64,000 nt of DNA from Lachnospiraceae bacterium. GTDB taxonomy: Bacteria > Bacillota > Clostridia > Lachnospirales > Lachnospiraceae. Both the position numbers and the translations under genes were made by a program. Below are positions 25,022 through 33,210 of the stretch, one piece after another; within the stretch, counting starts at the first letter, position 1, and every line of letters begins with the position of its first letter. The stretch is taken from positions 1 through 64,000 of the forward strand of contig SVFO01000014.1 of assembly GCA_015056795.1 (NCBI GenBank). The letters run 5' to 3'. The notes under the pieces were generated by a model. It saw nothing but the letters and a program-made list of their open reading frames with translations. It searched no databases and was not told where the DNA came from.

Positions 25022-26299
25022 TTATGTTTGATCCGTCCGGATTTGTATTTTCAGGTTTCCGATCGCCGTTGCCTCGATGGGCAGGGCGATGACTTTCTTG
25101 CCGCTGGCTTCCTCAGTCAGACGGTTTAGAAAGGTGTTCTTCGCGCCGCCGCCCACGATGTAAATGCTGTCATAGTGTTCGCCAGTGTTGTGCTGCAGCT
25201 CCTGGATGGCGTTCATGTAGCTCAGCGCCAGGCTCCGGTAGGCACAGCGGAAATAGTCGCCCACCGTCTGCGGCTTCATGCGCAGTGCCGCGTCAAAGGC
25301 GGCCTTCATACTCTGTGGCGCGAGGAAAGCGGATGCGTTGGCGTCAACTGTCTCCTCAAAGCGACTAGCCTCGGCCTCGCAGATTATCTCCCCGAAGGGC
25401 TTGTCCGGGCACAGCTCGTCCCGCAGGCGGTTGATGAGCCACATGCCCATGATGTTCTTCTGATAGCGGTTGCAGCCTACACCGCCCTCGTTTGACCAGT
25501 TAGCAAGCTCGCTGGCCGCATTTGTGATGGGCTTTGGAGTCTTGACGCCGAGAAGCGACCAGGTGCCGGAGGAGACGTAAGGAGCGTTTCCTTCCATGGG
25601 GATGCCCTCAACTGCACTGCCGGTGTCGTGGGTCGCGCAGAGGACGACCTTGACGCCCTCATATGCGCCGATCACCGTGCCGGGCTGCTGGAGCTTGTGG
25701 AACAAATGTTCCGGCAGACCCAGCGTTTTGATGATCTCGGGGTCGTACTCCCCGGTCTCCGCGTTCACCATGCCGCCGGTGGTGGCGTTGGTGTACTCGT
25801 GGGCCTTGATGCCGCAGAGCTTATACATGAGATACTCCGGGATCATCAGGAAATCCGTCACGCCATCCAGCCGCCCGGTGAGCTTGTCCGCATAGAGCTG
25901 ATAGACAGTGTTGAAGGGTTGAAACTGGATACCGGTATGCCGGTAAAGCCTTGTAAAGCTGATCTTCTCATGCACCTGTGGGATCGCTGCCTCCGTGCGG
26001 CTGTCCCGGTAGGCGTAGCAGGGAAGAACCTCCTCATCACCGCGCAGCAGCACATAGTCCACGCCCCAGGTGTCGATGGACAAACTCTCGATTTTCTCAA
26101 AGTGCTCCTTCGCCTTTTCAATGCCTGTTTTCACATGGGCTGTCAGAGCGTCGATGTCCCAGGTCAGATGGCCGTCCAGCTCGGTTACCCCATTGGGAAA
26201 GCGGTAAATCTCTTCGGTTTTCAGTTCGCCGTTCTCCGTCCAGCCTACGATATGCCGGCCGGAGGAGGCTCCGATGTCGATAGCAAGATATTTTTTCAT
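25022..26299 (-). CDS. rhaB: rhamnulokinase, apparently C-terminally shortened
   Basis: 425 residues of the FGGY kinase family; E. coli RhaB is 489. It phosphorylates L-rhamnulose with ATP. Visible are the N-terminal phosphate loop AIDIGASSGRHI, SIDTWGVDY with the catalytic Asp, CATHDTGSAV and the ATP-site GGGAKNTFLNR. The protein follows the family as far as IEATAIGN, then ends with an unrelated short tail (LKIQIRTDQT). The last ~50 residues seen in relatives are missing, so activity is uncertain. The isomerase gene starts 15 nt later, so a small deletion may have removed the end of rhaB. Confidence 0.9.
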   Translation of the reverse strand: MKKYLAIDIGASSGRHIVGWTENGELKTEEIYRFPNGVTELDGHLTWDIDALTAHVKTGIEKAKEHFEKIESLSIDTWGVDYVLLRGDEEVLPCYAYRDSRTEAAIPQVHEKISFTRLYRHTGIQFQPFNTVYQLYADKLTGRLDGVTDFLMIPEYLMYKLCGIKAHEYTNATTGGMVNAETGEYDPEIIKTLGLPEHLFHKLQQPGTVIGAYEGVKVVLCATHDTGSAVEGIPMEGNAPYVSSGTWSLLGVKTPKPITNAASELANWSNEGGVGCNRYQKNIMGMWLINRLRDELCPDKPFGEIICEAEASRFEETVDANASAFLAPQSMKAAFDAALRMKPQTVGDYFRCAYRSLALSYMNAIQELQHNTGEHYDSIYIVGGGAKNTFLNRLTEEASGKKVIALPIEATAIGNLKIQIRTDQT

Positions 26300-26427
26300 G
26301 GTGTTACCCCTGCACGTAATGTGCGTTTGCCTGGTGTATACGGAGGCCGCACGAGGACGGCCTTGATGCCAGAAACTGCCTTTTCGATCTCCTCCGGCTG
26401 CCAGACCTCGCCGGGCATTTTTATCAT
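26296..26427 (-). CDS. 43-codon open frame overlapping rhaB start, possible gene remnant
   Basis: The frame MIKMPGEVWQPEEIEKAVSG... ends in a TGA that overlaps the rhaB ATG by 4 nt. It has no clear ribosome binding site. The composition (PEEIEKAVSGIKAVLVRPPY) looks protein-like and may be a leftover of a deleted gene. I do not recognise it. Confidence 0.25.
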   Translation of the reverse strand: MIKMPGEVWQPEEIEKAVSGIKAVLVRPPYTPGKRTLRAGVTP

Positions 26428-26442
26428 GCAGCGCCCAGACGA

Positions 26443-28017
26443 TTATGGCGCGAGCTCCGAGACCTCGCGGCGCAGGCCGTCATATTCGGCGAAGCCGAAG
26501 CTCTTCGGCTGTCCGTTTTCGTCTGCGGAAAAGTCCGGATAGATCTGGAAGCGTTCGTCCGAATACATCTCGAGGCGCAGCTTCATCTGTCCCTGATGCG
26601 CGCCGGTAACCGTCAGATCGCTCTCGATCGTCGTCTTTCCGGGACGAAACATGTTCGTCGGGGCCTTCACGCGGATAAACCCGTCGTAAAAGGTCTCGCC
26701 ATCCTCACTGTAGTGTTCATAGCGGGTCTCCCAGGCTCCGCCCTCCACGGGAGCGTTCTGCACAAGGCCGGATTCTCCCCTGATCTTCAGCGGGAAAACC
26801 GGCATTTCCTGTTTCAGTGCATCGGTGATCGGGCGGGCATAGGGAACATCCCGGCTGTCCGGCGTCTCAGCCGCGCTAACCGGTTCGGACGGCGCTGCAT
26901 CCAGCAGCCGGCAGATCTGCAGCCGGCACTGCACGGGTCCGACATTCAGTCTTGTGCGCTCGTTCCAAAGAGCACGGGTGCTGTCCGGGTGCCAGCTCAT
27001 CGGGGAGTAATAGACCCATTTGTCCTCCGGATCACTGAGATCAACGCCCATATATCCGCGGCCCTCCTTCATGGAGCGCTCCACGTTGATAAGGGCCGGC
27101 CCGATATTGCCGGAGCGGTGAGAACGCACGCCTGCAATAGCGTACTGATACAGCACGTTCAGGTATTTGCCGCGGGTCGCGAGATCGCCGCTGAGCGGAA
27201 CAACGCCGAGCACGCCAGCATCCGTCCCGGGCGAAAAGCGCGGAGACATGCACACAGCATAGACCTCGTTGGGCGAAAGGATCGCCGTTTCCTCATAACC
27301 CAGCGTATCGGTAATGAAGGAGACCTCCTCACTGTCGAGCATCTGCAGGCAGCTTTCGCTGATGCTCCGGCCTCCTCCCGCAAGGGTGATGCCCCGACCT
27401 CCGCGAACGAACTGCTTGACCTCGCCGCCGCGCTGGATCTGCGGCAGATAATAGCCGGGATCCTGCGGATCGGGGATCAGACTGTCGATCGTGCTGATGA
27501 CAGAGACATCCTCCATCACATAAGCGTTCTCCCTGCGCACCAAACGCCCCAGGAAATTGAAGGCGTTCCCGGCGGTCAGAGAGGAAAAGCAGACATGCAC
27601 ATTGTCCGGTGCAATGATCGGCTCGGACCAGCGCATGAAGAGCCTGGGGATCCGGCTGATCTCCGGCGGAAAAACCACGTCGATCAGCTCGCTGCTCTCG
27701 CAGTGATCCAGATCGGGGCAGCACTCCAGCACATAATCGCCCAGCAAAACGCGGCGGTTATCCGCATAGCACATCCAGCGGATACCGTTGGCCCCCGGCT
27801 TCTGCGGGATCTCGCCGGAAAACAGCTCGCAGATCCCGGTGCCATCATCCTCGACGGTGAAAACGCGATACCAGTCTTTGCCCTTTTCCGGTTCACGTAC
27901 CGCGACCAGCACTCTTCCGGAATATGTATAGGTTCCGATCACATCCGATCCGAGACCCTCCGGCAGGTGTAGCGTTCTGACCTCTACGCGGCCGAATTCC
28001 GTGTTATCAATGATCAT
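26443..28017 (-). CDS. predicted beta-propeller protein of unknown function
   Basis: 524 residues from ATG 28017, which follows AAGGAG. The longer track start runs through the end of the GH1 pseudogene and is rejected. There is no signal peptide. Repeated strand-turn patterns (RVLVAVREPEKGKDWYRVF, RRVLLGDYVLECC, NVHVCFSSLTAG, EVYAVCMSPRFSPG) suggest a TolB/oligogalacturonate-lyase-like propeller in the cytoplasm. A C-terminal ~100 residues may be a separate beta domain. Its place between glycosidase and rhamnose genes suggests a role in breaking down an imported plant glycan or glycoside. Confidence 0.7.
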   Translation of the reverse strand: MIIDNTEFGRVEVRTLHLPEGLGSDVIGTYTYSGRVLVAVREPEKGKDWYRVFTVEDDGTGICELFSGEIPQKPGANGIRWMCYADNRRVLLGDYVLECCPDLDHCESSELIDVVFPPEISRIPRLFMRWSEPIIAPDNVHVCFSSLTAGNAFNFLGRLVRRENAYVMEDVSVISTIDSLIPDPQDPGYYLPQIQRGGEVKQFVRGGRGITLAGGGRSISESCLQMLDSEEVSFITDTLGYEETAILSPNEVYAVCMSPRFSPGTDAGVLGVVPLSGDLATRGKYLNVLYQYAIAGVRSHRSGNIGPALINVERSMKEGRGYMGVDLSDPEDKWVYYSPMSWHPDSTRALWNERTRLNVGPVQCRLQICRLLDAAPSEPVSAAETPDSRDVPYARPITDALKQEMPVFPLKIRGESGLVQNAPVEGGAWETRYEHYSEDGETFYDGFIRVKAPTNMFRPGKTTIESDLTVTGAHQGQMKLRLEMYSDERFQIYPDFSADENGQPKSFGFAEYDGLRREVSELAP

Positions 28018-28049
28018 AAAGTTCTCCTTCCTGTCAAAACCAAATTGCG

Positions 28050-28399
28050 TTAAAGCATATTTCCGTTTGTCCGAATGATATCCCGGTATACCCACGCAGA
28101 ATCCTTAACGGCTCATTTTTGCGTCAGATAATCCACATACACCAGACCGAAGTGCATGTCATATCCACTGCACCACTCGAAGTTATCCAGGATCGACCAA
28201 TACTGATAGCCCAGCACAGGGATCCCCTCGTCTGCGGCTTTTTTCAGACTCCTCAGATAGCGCCGGAGAATTTGACCTGATCGGACAGCGCGTCCACCAC
28301 GACCTGTACAAATTCGGCGAACCAGTCCACGATCTGCCCGTTTTCCCAGCTGCCGGCCTCGTGGGCCCACAGCGGAAGATCCCATTTTTTCAATTCTCC
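28050..28399 (-). pseudogene. decayed GH1 beta-glycosidase gene
   Basis: Two pieces of a GH1 enzyme are visible. The first reads ELKKWDLPLWAHEAGSWENG... and runs to ALSDQVKF, matching residues about 100-145 of the family. It joins out of frame, at about 28262, to YLRSLKKAADEGIPVLGYQY..., the family C-terminus with NFEW. That piece meets an in-frame TGA after VYVDYLTQK and continues in the same frame as AVKDSAWVYRDIIRTNGNML-stop. So the 5' end is missing, ~220 internal codons are deleted and one Arg codon became a stop. The acid/base and nucleophile regions are gone, so it cannot be active. Confidence 0.85.
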
Positions 28400-28401
28400 T
28401 A

Positions 28402-30201
28402 TTACAGTTTCACACAGGAGCCTTCCGTAATCCCGCTTTCATTGAAGGCGTCTACGCGGACATAATACTCCCGACCCTCGATCAGTGCGCCGACGCGGGT
28501 CTCCCCTGAGCCAAAGACCATATAGCTGTGATAGAGCTTCTCCGGGCTGCTGCCAAAGAGGATGTTATAGCCCAGGGTATTTTCCTGCGGGGCGATGCTG
28601 ACCAGCATATCAAGACCGCTGACGCGCTCGGCTGTAAAGGTGGGAACAGCAGACTTTTCTCCGTCGCTCAGGCCGAACACGCGCAGACCGGAGACGCAGG
28701 GATTCTGCCCATAGGGCACTGCCATATTGCTCAGACGCAGATACCGGGCGGAAAAACCGTCTTCCCGGACGATGAGATCGTGGCTGAGGTCGGTGACCGC
28801 TTCGGACTTGTCCTCGATCACGAACCAGGTTTCACCGTCCAGGGAGCCCTCCAGCTTCCACTGGGTGACATAGTCCTTTTCCTCAATATACCGCGCCTGG
28901 GAGCCAGGGTGGATCTCGCCAGGGCAGGGAATATCGAGCTTGTCGTCGGCAAAATTGATCTGCACGGCGCGGACGTCGAAGGCTTTGCCCAGATCCACGC
29001 ACAGCCACTCATCCCGGCTGTTGGAGGTGGCGCGCCACCAGGTCTGCACGTTTTCTTCCGTGGCCTTGTCCGCCTCGTGACCGGGCAGAGCAGAGGAAGC
29101 ACAGGCGGCCTTGCCAACGCTCAGCAGCATCCAGGCCGGATCACGCCAGGGATCGTCCTTTCCCTCGGAGACAGCCATGGGCCAGTCACCGTAGCGCTGG
29201 TTGCAGAAGAGTTCCCCGTCTTTGTCGAAGCCCGCGGGGAAGATGCCCACGCGGCGCTCGAAGTCGTGATTCCTGCTGATGCGCATCGTGGCCGTGTGCC
29301 ACCAGTTTCCCTGCTCATCCTCCATGGTGGAGCCATGGCCCGCGCCGGGCAGGAAGCCGCCGGGCTTATAGGAATAAGGGTTATTCTCCGCCAGTTTGAA
29401 GGGGCCGAGGGGGCCGTCGGACACATACACGCCGTCGGAATACGTATTATACTGCGTGCCGGGGGCGGCATATTGGAGATAATACTTCCCATTGTGCTTA
29501 TCCATCCACGCGCCCTCGATATATGGCTTGTTGGAGAACATGCCGCGGATCAGCGGCTTCACATCGGCCGGGAGATATTCCTCCGGCACACCCTGCGCCT
29601 TGACAAAGGCCTGATATTTGGCCTCGATCTCCTCCTCGGAGGCGGGAAGACGGCTGTTGCCCTCTCCCACACGCTCATAGCCGATCTCGAAGGGGTGGCC
29701 CTCGACCAGGGCCTTCGGCTCGGTCTTGGGCAGCATGGTCTCCGGGTCGAGCTCCACGCCGTAAATAGGCGTCACATTGGAACAGCCCCAGTAGAAATAC
29801 ACGCGCTTGTCATCGTCCACAAACAGATTGGGATCCCAATAGGGGAAAGTTCCCTCGATCCGCTCATAGGGCCCGTTCAGGATGTCCTTCGTGCGCCAGC
29901 GGTCGCAGTTATGCTCCCGGTTGGAAGCACAGAAATACACCCAATCGCCCAGGACACGCACGTCCGGCGCATAGTCGTACAGCGGCAGCTCCTCCGGCAA
30001 ACGGTGGTTTTCCCAGTTCGCCAGATCGTCCGACACCCAGACACCCAGTGTCATGGAGGCGAAGATGTAATAGCGCCCCTTGAACAGAATCATCGAGGGG
30101 TCGGCCGCCTCGCGGCAGATCTGCAGCTTGCCTTGCAGGCGGGGGTCTGCGTTGAACTGGTAACGGTAGTTGATGTTGATCGGATTGCAGAAGTAGTTCA
30201 C
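28402..30201 (-). CDS. GH43-type glycosidase with discoidin-like C-terminal domain
   Basis: 599 residues, no signal peptide. The five-bladed propeller carries the expected acids: Asp in CREAADPSMILFKGRYYIF, Asp in TFPYWDPNLFVDDD and Glu in PYIEGAWMDKHNGKYY. Residues ~370-520 resemble an F5/8 type C (CBM32-like) domain (DEWLCVDLGKAFDVRAVQI, ARYLRLSNM), followed by a fibronectin-III-like tail (LGYNILFGSSPEKLYHSYMV, EYYVRVDAFNESG). Substrates of this family are arabinosides, xylosides or galactosides; here it is predicted to act on imported oligosaccharides. The gene starts 4 nt after the stop of 30206-31054. Confidence 0.87.
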   Translation of the reverse strand: MNYFCNPININYRYQFNADPRLQGKLQICREAADPSMILFKGRYYIFASMTLGVWVSDDLANWENHRLPEELPLYDYAPDVRVLGDWVYFCASNREHNCDRWRTKDILNGPYERIEGTFPYWDPNLFVDDDKRVYFYWGCSNVTPIYGVELDPETMLPKTEPKALVEGHPFEIGYERVGEGNSRLPASEEEIEAKYQAFVKAQGVPEEYLPADVKPLIRGMFSNKPYIEGAWMDKHNGKYYLQYAAPGTQYNTYSDGVYVSDGPLGPFKLAENNPYSYKPGGFLPGAGHGSTMEDEQGNWWHTATMRISRNHDFERRVGIFPAGFDKDGELFCNQRYGDWPMAVSEGKDDPWRDPAWMLLSVGKAACASSALPGHEADKATEENVQTWWRATSNSRDEWLCVDLGKAFDVRAVQINFADDKLDIPCPGEIHPGSQARYIEEKDYVTQWKLEGSLDGETWFVIEDKSEAVTDLSHDLIVREDGFSARYLRLSNMAVPYGQNPCVSGLRVFGLSDGEKSAVPTFTAERVSGLDMLVSIAPQENTLGYNILFGSSPEKLYHSYMVFGSGETRVGALIEGREYYVRVDAFNESGITEGSCVKL

Positions 30202-30205
30202 ACTA

Positions 30206-31054
30206 TCACTCCTTTCTTGCGTTCAGCCATTTGGCGCTCAGCTCCAGACTCTTCACCGGATCCTTGTCGATCCAGTTTTTATGACTTTCAAGCACTACGG
30301 ACTCGACGCCGTTTTCCGCGGCGATCTCCCAGAGCCCGTCCAGATCCATGTTCCCGGTGCCCAGCTCCATGCTGTCGACCTTCAAAATCGGCGTCATGGC
30401 CGGGCCTGCCTGGCGGCTGCCCCGGTCGTTGATATGCCAGAGTTTCATTCGGCTGCCGAGCTTTTTAATCCAAAGCTTCGCGTCCGCGCCGCCGTCGGTG
30501 AACCAGTAGCTGTCAAACTCAAAGTTCACACAAGTCGGATCGGTATCCGCGATCAGAATGTCATAAGCGCGAAGGCCGGGCTTTATCGGCAGCAGCTCCA
30601 CATTATGATTGTGGTAAAGCAGGTCGATCCCTTTGGCTTTCAGTGTCTCGCCGACCTTGTTCAGGCGCTGCGCCAGCTCGCGGACAGTGGCCTCGTCGGA
30701 ATAGTCAAAGCGGTACATCCCAGTGATGACCACCTTATTTGTGCCGTAGCTTTTCGCTTCCTCCGCTACCATGTCCGCCTCGCGCTCGAGAGAGCCGAGG
30801 TCGGCGTGAAGGCTCACGACCGAAAGGCCGGCCTCTGTGAGAAGGACGTGCCAATCCATTCCTCCGCCCTTGCCGGTAGGCATCCCGGCAGCCCGGGTCA
30901 TGAGCCGCACCATCATGGACGAGGGATGGATCATAAAGCGATTGAGCTCAAGGCCGTCGTATCCGGTGCCCTTGATCCTCTGTAAGGTTTCACGGGCCTG
31001 TGACTCGCTTCCCGTCACCGTGCCCAGCATGATCTGTTGAACGTATGTTTTCAT
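30206..31054 (-). CDS. sugar phosphate isomerase/epimerase family TIM barrel
   Basis: 282 residues of the xylose-isomerase-like TIM-barrel superfamily. Typical segments are YDGLELNRFMIHP, LSVVSLHADL, LLYHNHNVELLP, VNFEFDSYWFTDGGAD, MKLWHINDRG and VVLESHKNW, which supply metal-binding His/Glu/Asp residues. Reaction unknown; members act as isomerases, epimerases, dehydratases or in C-glycoside cleavage. It overlaps the GH2 gene by 4 nt, so it is made together with it. Confidence 0.85.
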   Translation of the reverse strand: MKTYVQQIMLGTVTGSESQARETLQRIKGTGYDGLELNRFMIHPSSMMVRLMTRAAGMPTGKGGGMDWHVLLTEAGLSVVSLHADLGSLEREADMVAEEAKSYGTNKVVITGMYRFDYSDEATVRELAQRLNKVGETLKAKGIDLLYHNHNVELLPIKPGLRAYDILIADTDPTCVNFEFDSYWFTDGGADAKLWIKKLGSRMKLWHINDRGSRQAGPAMTPILKVDSMELGTGNMDLDGLWEIAAENGVESVVLESHKNWIDKDPVKSLELSAKWLNARKE

Positions 31055-33210
31055 TTCTTGATCCCCTGCAAAATGCGATTGAGCTGGCGGATAGATTCCT
31101 CGTCGGCGCCGCCCTGCTTCAGAAGGCTCAACATGGTCATGCGGCCCATCATGCGCTGCAGCGCGGGGTTATCCTTTACCGCGTCGGCCACGTCGCCCCG
31201 CTCGGAGGCGCCCTTGGCCATCATCTGGTTGACAATCGCCCCGGCCTGCGGGTGGGAGCGGATCTCGCCGAGCGTATCGTTGATGGAGAAGCATTCCGGG
31301 TTGATCTCGTCCGCGTCGAACCAGTTGGTGACGGAGGCGGCAGCCTTGTTGAAGATGTAGCTCTCGTCGGGTTCGCTGACATGGCGGATCACCATCGAAT
31401 CGCCGCAGCCCTCCGCCTCGGCACGGATCAGATGCTCGCCCAAAAGCGGCAGTTCGAAGCGGAATACGGTTTTGCCGCTCTGCGTGCCGATGAGCATGCC
31501 GTCCACATATAGTTTTACTTCGGGCTGATTGGAGTATACTTTGATCTCGGTCCTGTCCTCACAGCGATTGATGTAGCGCTTGCCGCAGAGATGGACGAAG
31601 GGCTCCGTTTTGTTCCACGCGGCCTTGTAGAGATAGAAGGCGTCCTTGCGCAGAGCGCGGTCAAATGTCACAAGACCCTTCTGGTTCTCACCGTGCTTGC
31701 CGCCCTCGTCGCGCCCGTCGGCCGCAAAGTCGAAGAGATTCCACACGTGCGTCGCCCAGAGGTAAGGCCGCGCCTCGATCATTTTGAGCATGTGCTCGTG
31801 ATAAAGCGCCTGGTACTCCTCGGTATAGTCGCCCTTTTCGGGGCAGCTGCTGTGAAAGGCGGGGTTGGCGTCCGCGCCGTACTCGGAAAAGCCGATCACG
31901 CGGTCGGGATATTTCGCGTGGTATTCGTCAAAGAACTCGTCCGTCTGCTCCAGCTCCCCTAGGTACCAGCCGAAGTAGAGGTTATAGCTGTTGATATCCG
32001 GAATCTCAAGGATCGGGCTCTCGATCTCCAGCATAAAGACGTCCGCCATGGTGGTCAGGCGCGTCGGATCCATGCGGTGGCAGAGTTCGTTGAGCAGGCG
32101 ATGGTTTTCCAGCAGGTCTTCGTTGACCGCGCTCGCCGCAGTGATCTCGTTGGAGAGGCCCCAAACCGCGATGCAGGGGTGATTATAGCATTGGGTGATG
32201 AGCTCCCGCATCTGGGAGAGCGTGTTTTCCCGGCCGTTCGGCATGTGCATGGTGATATACGGGATCTCCGCCCAGACGACGATACCGTTTTCGTCGCAGA
32301 GGTCGTAAAACTCCTGCGCGTGCTGATAGTGTGCCAGGCGCAGCGTGTTCGCTCCGAGCTCCCGGATGATGGCCATGTCGGCGGCATGATCTTCATAAGA
32401 CAAAGCATTGCCCTTGCCCTTGAGATCCTGGTGGCGGCTGACGCCCCGGAGGGGATAGCTGCGGCCGTTGAGAAAGAAGCCCTTCTCGGGGTCGCAGGCA
32501 AATGCGCGGCAGCCGAAACGGGTCGACACCTCGTCGCCGCTGTCCAACCGGGCAGTGGCCGTGTAGAGGTAGGGGTCGTCGAGACCATCCCAGAGATGGA
32601 CGTTTTCGATCACAAATTCCGCCGTGCGCTCCACGGTTTTCGTTTCGCCATTCACCGTGATGTCAACCGATTCGCCGTTGTGCCAGGTTTCCACGGTAAC
32701 GGTCGCCGTTTTCTTTTCGAGATCCACGACCGGTGTGGCCTTGATGCCGGTCGTACCGTCCTTCAGCAGCTCGAAATGCTTGTCGGGTACAGAAATCAGC
32801 TTCACGTCCCGGTACAGACCGCCATAGAAAGTGAAGTCCGCCTTCTGCGGGTACACACGGTCGCTGTCCTCATTGCTGACGGAAACTTCGAGCATGTTTT
32901 TTTCTTTAAGCTTGCCGGTCAGTTCCACACGGAAGGCGGAGTAGCCGCCCTCGTGACAGCAGAGCTTCTCCCCATTCAGAAAGACCTCACAGGTGTGCGC
33001 CGCGCCGTTTATTTCCAGAAACAGGCGCTCTCCGGCGGTTTCCTCCGTGCTCAGCTCTCTGCGATACCAGCAGGTTCCGCGATAATAGTCGTTGCCTCCA
33101 TCCTGGCCGTCAAGGGAGTTCCAGGTGTGCGGAAGCGTTACCGCTTCTGCCGCACCCTCAAGTTTTTTCCCGAAAAGCCAGTTGTCGTTCAAGTCTATGA
33201 TTTTACGCAT
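31051..33210 (-). CDS. glycoside hydrolase family 2 enzyme
   Basis: 719 residues from ATG 33210, five codons inside the track start; GAGGAGG lies 7 nt upstream. Domain order: jelly-roll (DNWLFGKKLEGAAEAVTLPHTWN), Ig-like domain, then a TIM barrel with YPLRGVSRHQD, the acid/base motif WGLSNEI and the nucleophile motif IGFSEYGAD. It ends with a further beta domain and a helical tail. No signal peptide, so it is cytoplasmic. Likely beta-galactosidase or beta-glucuronidase type; exact specificity is open. Overlaps the transporter gene stop by 8 nt. Confidence 0.9.
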   Translation of the reverse strand: MRKIIDLNDNWLFGKKLEGAAEAVTLPHTWNSLDGQDGGNDYYRGTCWYRRELSTEETAGERLFLEINGAAHTCEVFLNGEKLCCHEGGYSAFRVELTGKLKEKNMLEVSVSNEDSDRVYPQKADFTFYGGLYRDVKLISVPDKHFELLKDGTTGIKATPVVDLEKKTATVTVETWHNGESVDITVNGETKTVERTAEFVIENVHLWDGLDDPYLYTATARLDSGDEVSTRFGCRAFACDPEKGFFLNGRSYPLRGVSRHQDLKGKGNALSYEDHAADMAIIRELGANTLRLAHYQHAQEFYDLCDENGIVVWAEIPYITMHMPNGRENTLSQMRELITQCYNHPCIAVWGLSNEITAASAVNEDLLENHRLLNELCHRMDPTRLTTMADVFMLEIESPILEIPDINSYNLYFGWYLGELEQTDEFFDEYHAKYPDRVIGFSEYGADANPAFHSSCPEKGDYTEEYQALYHEHMLKMIEARPYLWATHVWNLFDFAADGRDEGGKHGENQKGLVTFDRALRKDAFYLYKAAWNKTEPFVHLCGKRYINRCEDRTEIKVYSNQPEVKLYVDGMLIGTQSGKTVFRFELPLLGEHLIRAEAEGCGDSMVIRHVSEPDESYIFNKAAASVTNWFDADEINPECFSINDTLGEIRSHPQAGAIVNQMMAKGASERGDVADAVKDNPALQRMMGRMTMLSLLKQGGADEESIRQLNRILQGIKK

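Noticed and set aside
28110-28120. In-frame TGA in the GH1 remnant as a selenocysteine codon
   Set aside because: The family has an Arg-type position here, the gene is already frameshifted and deleted, and no Sec element is visible.
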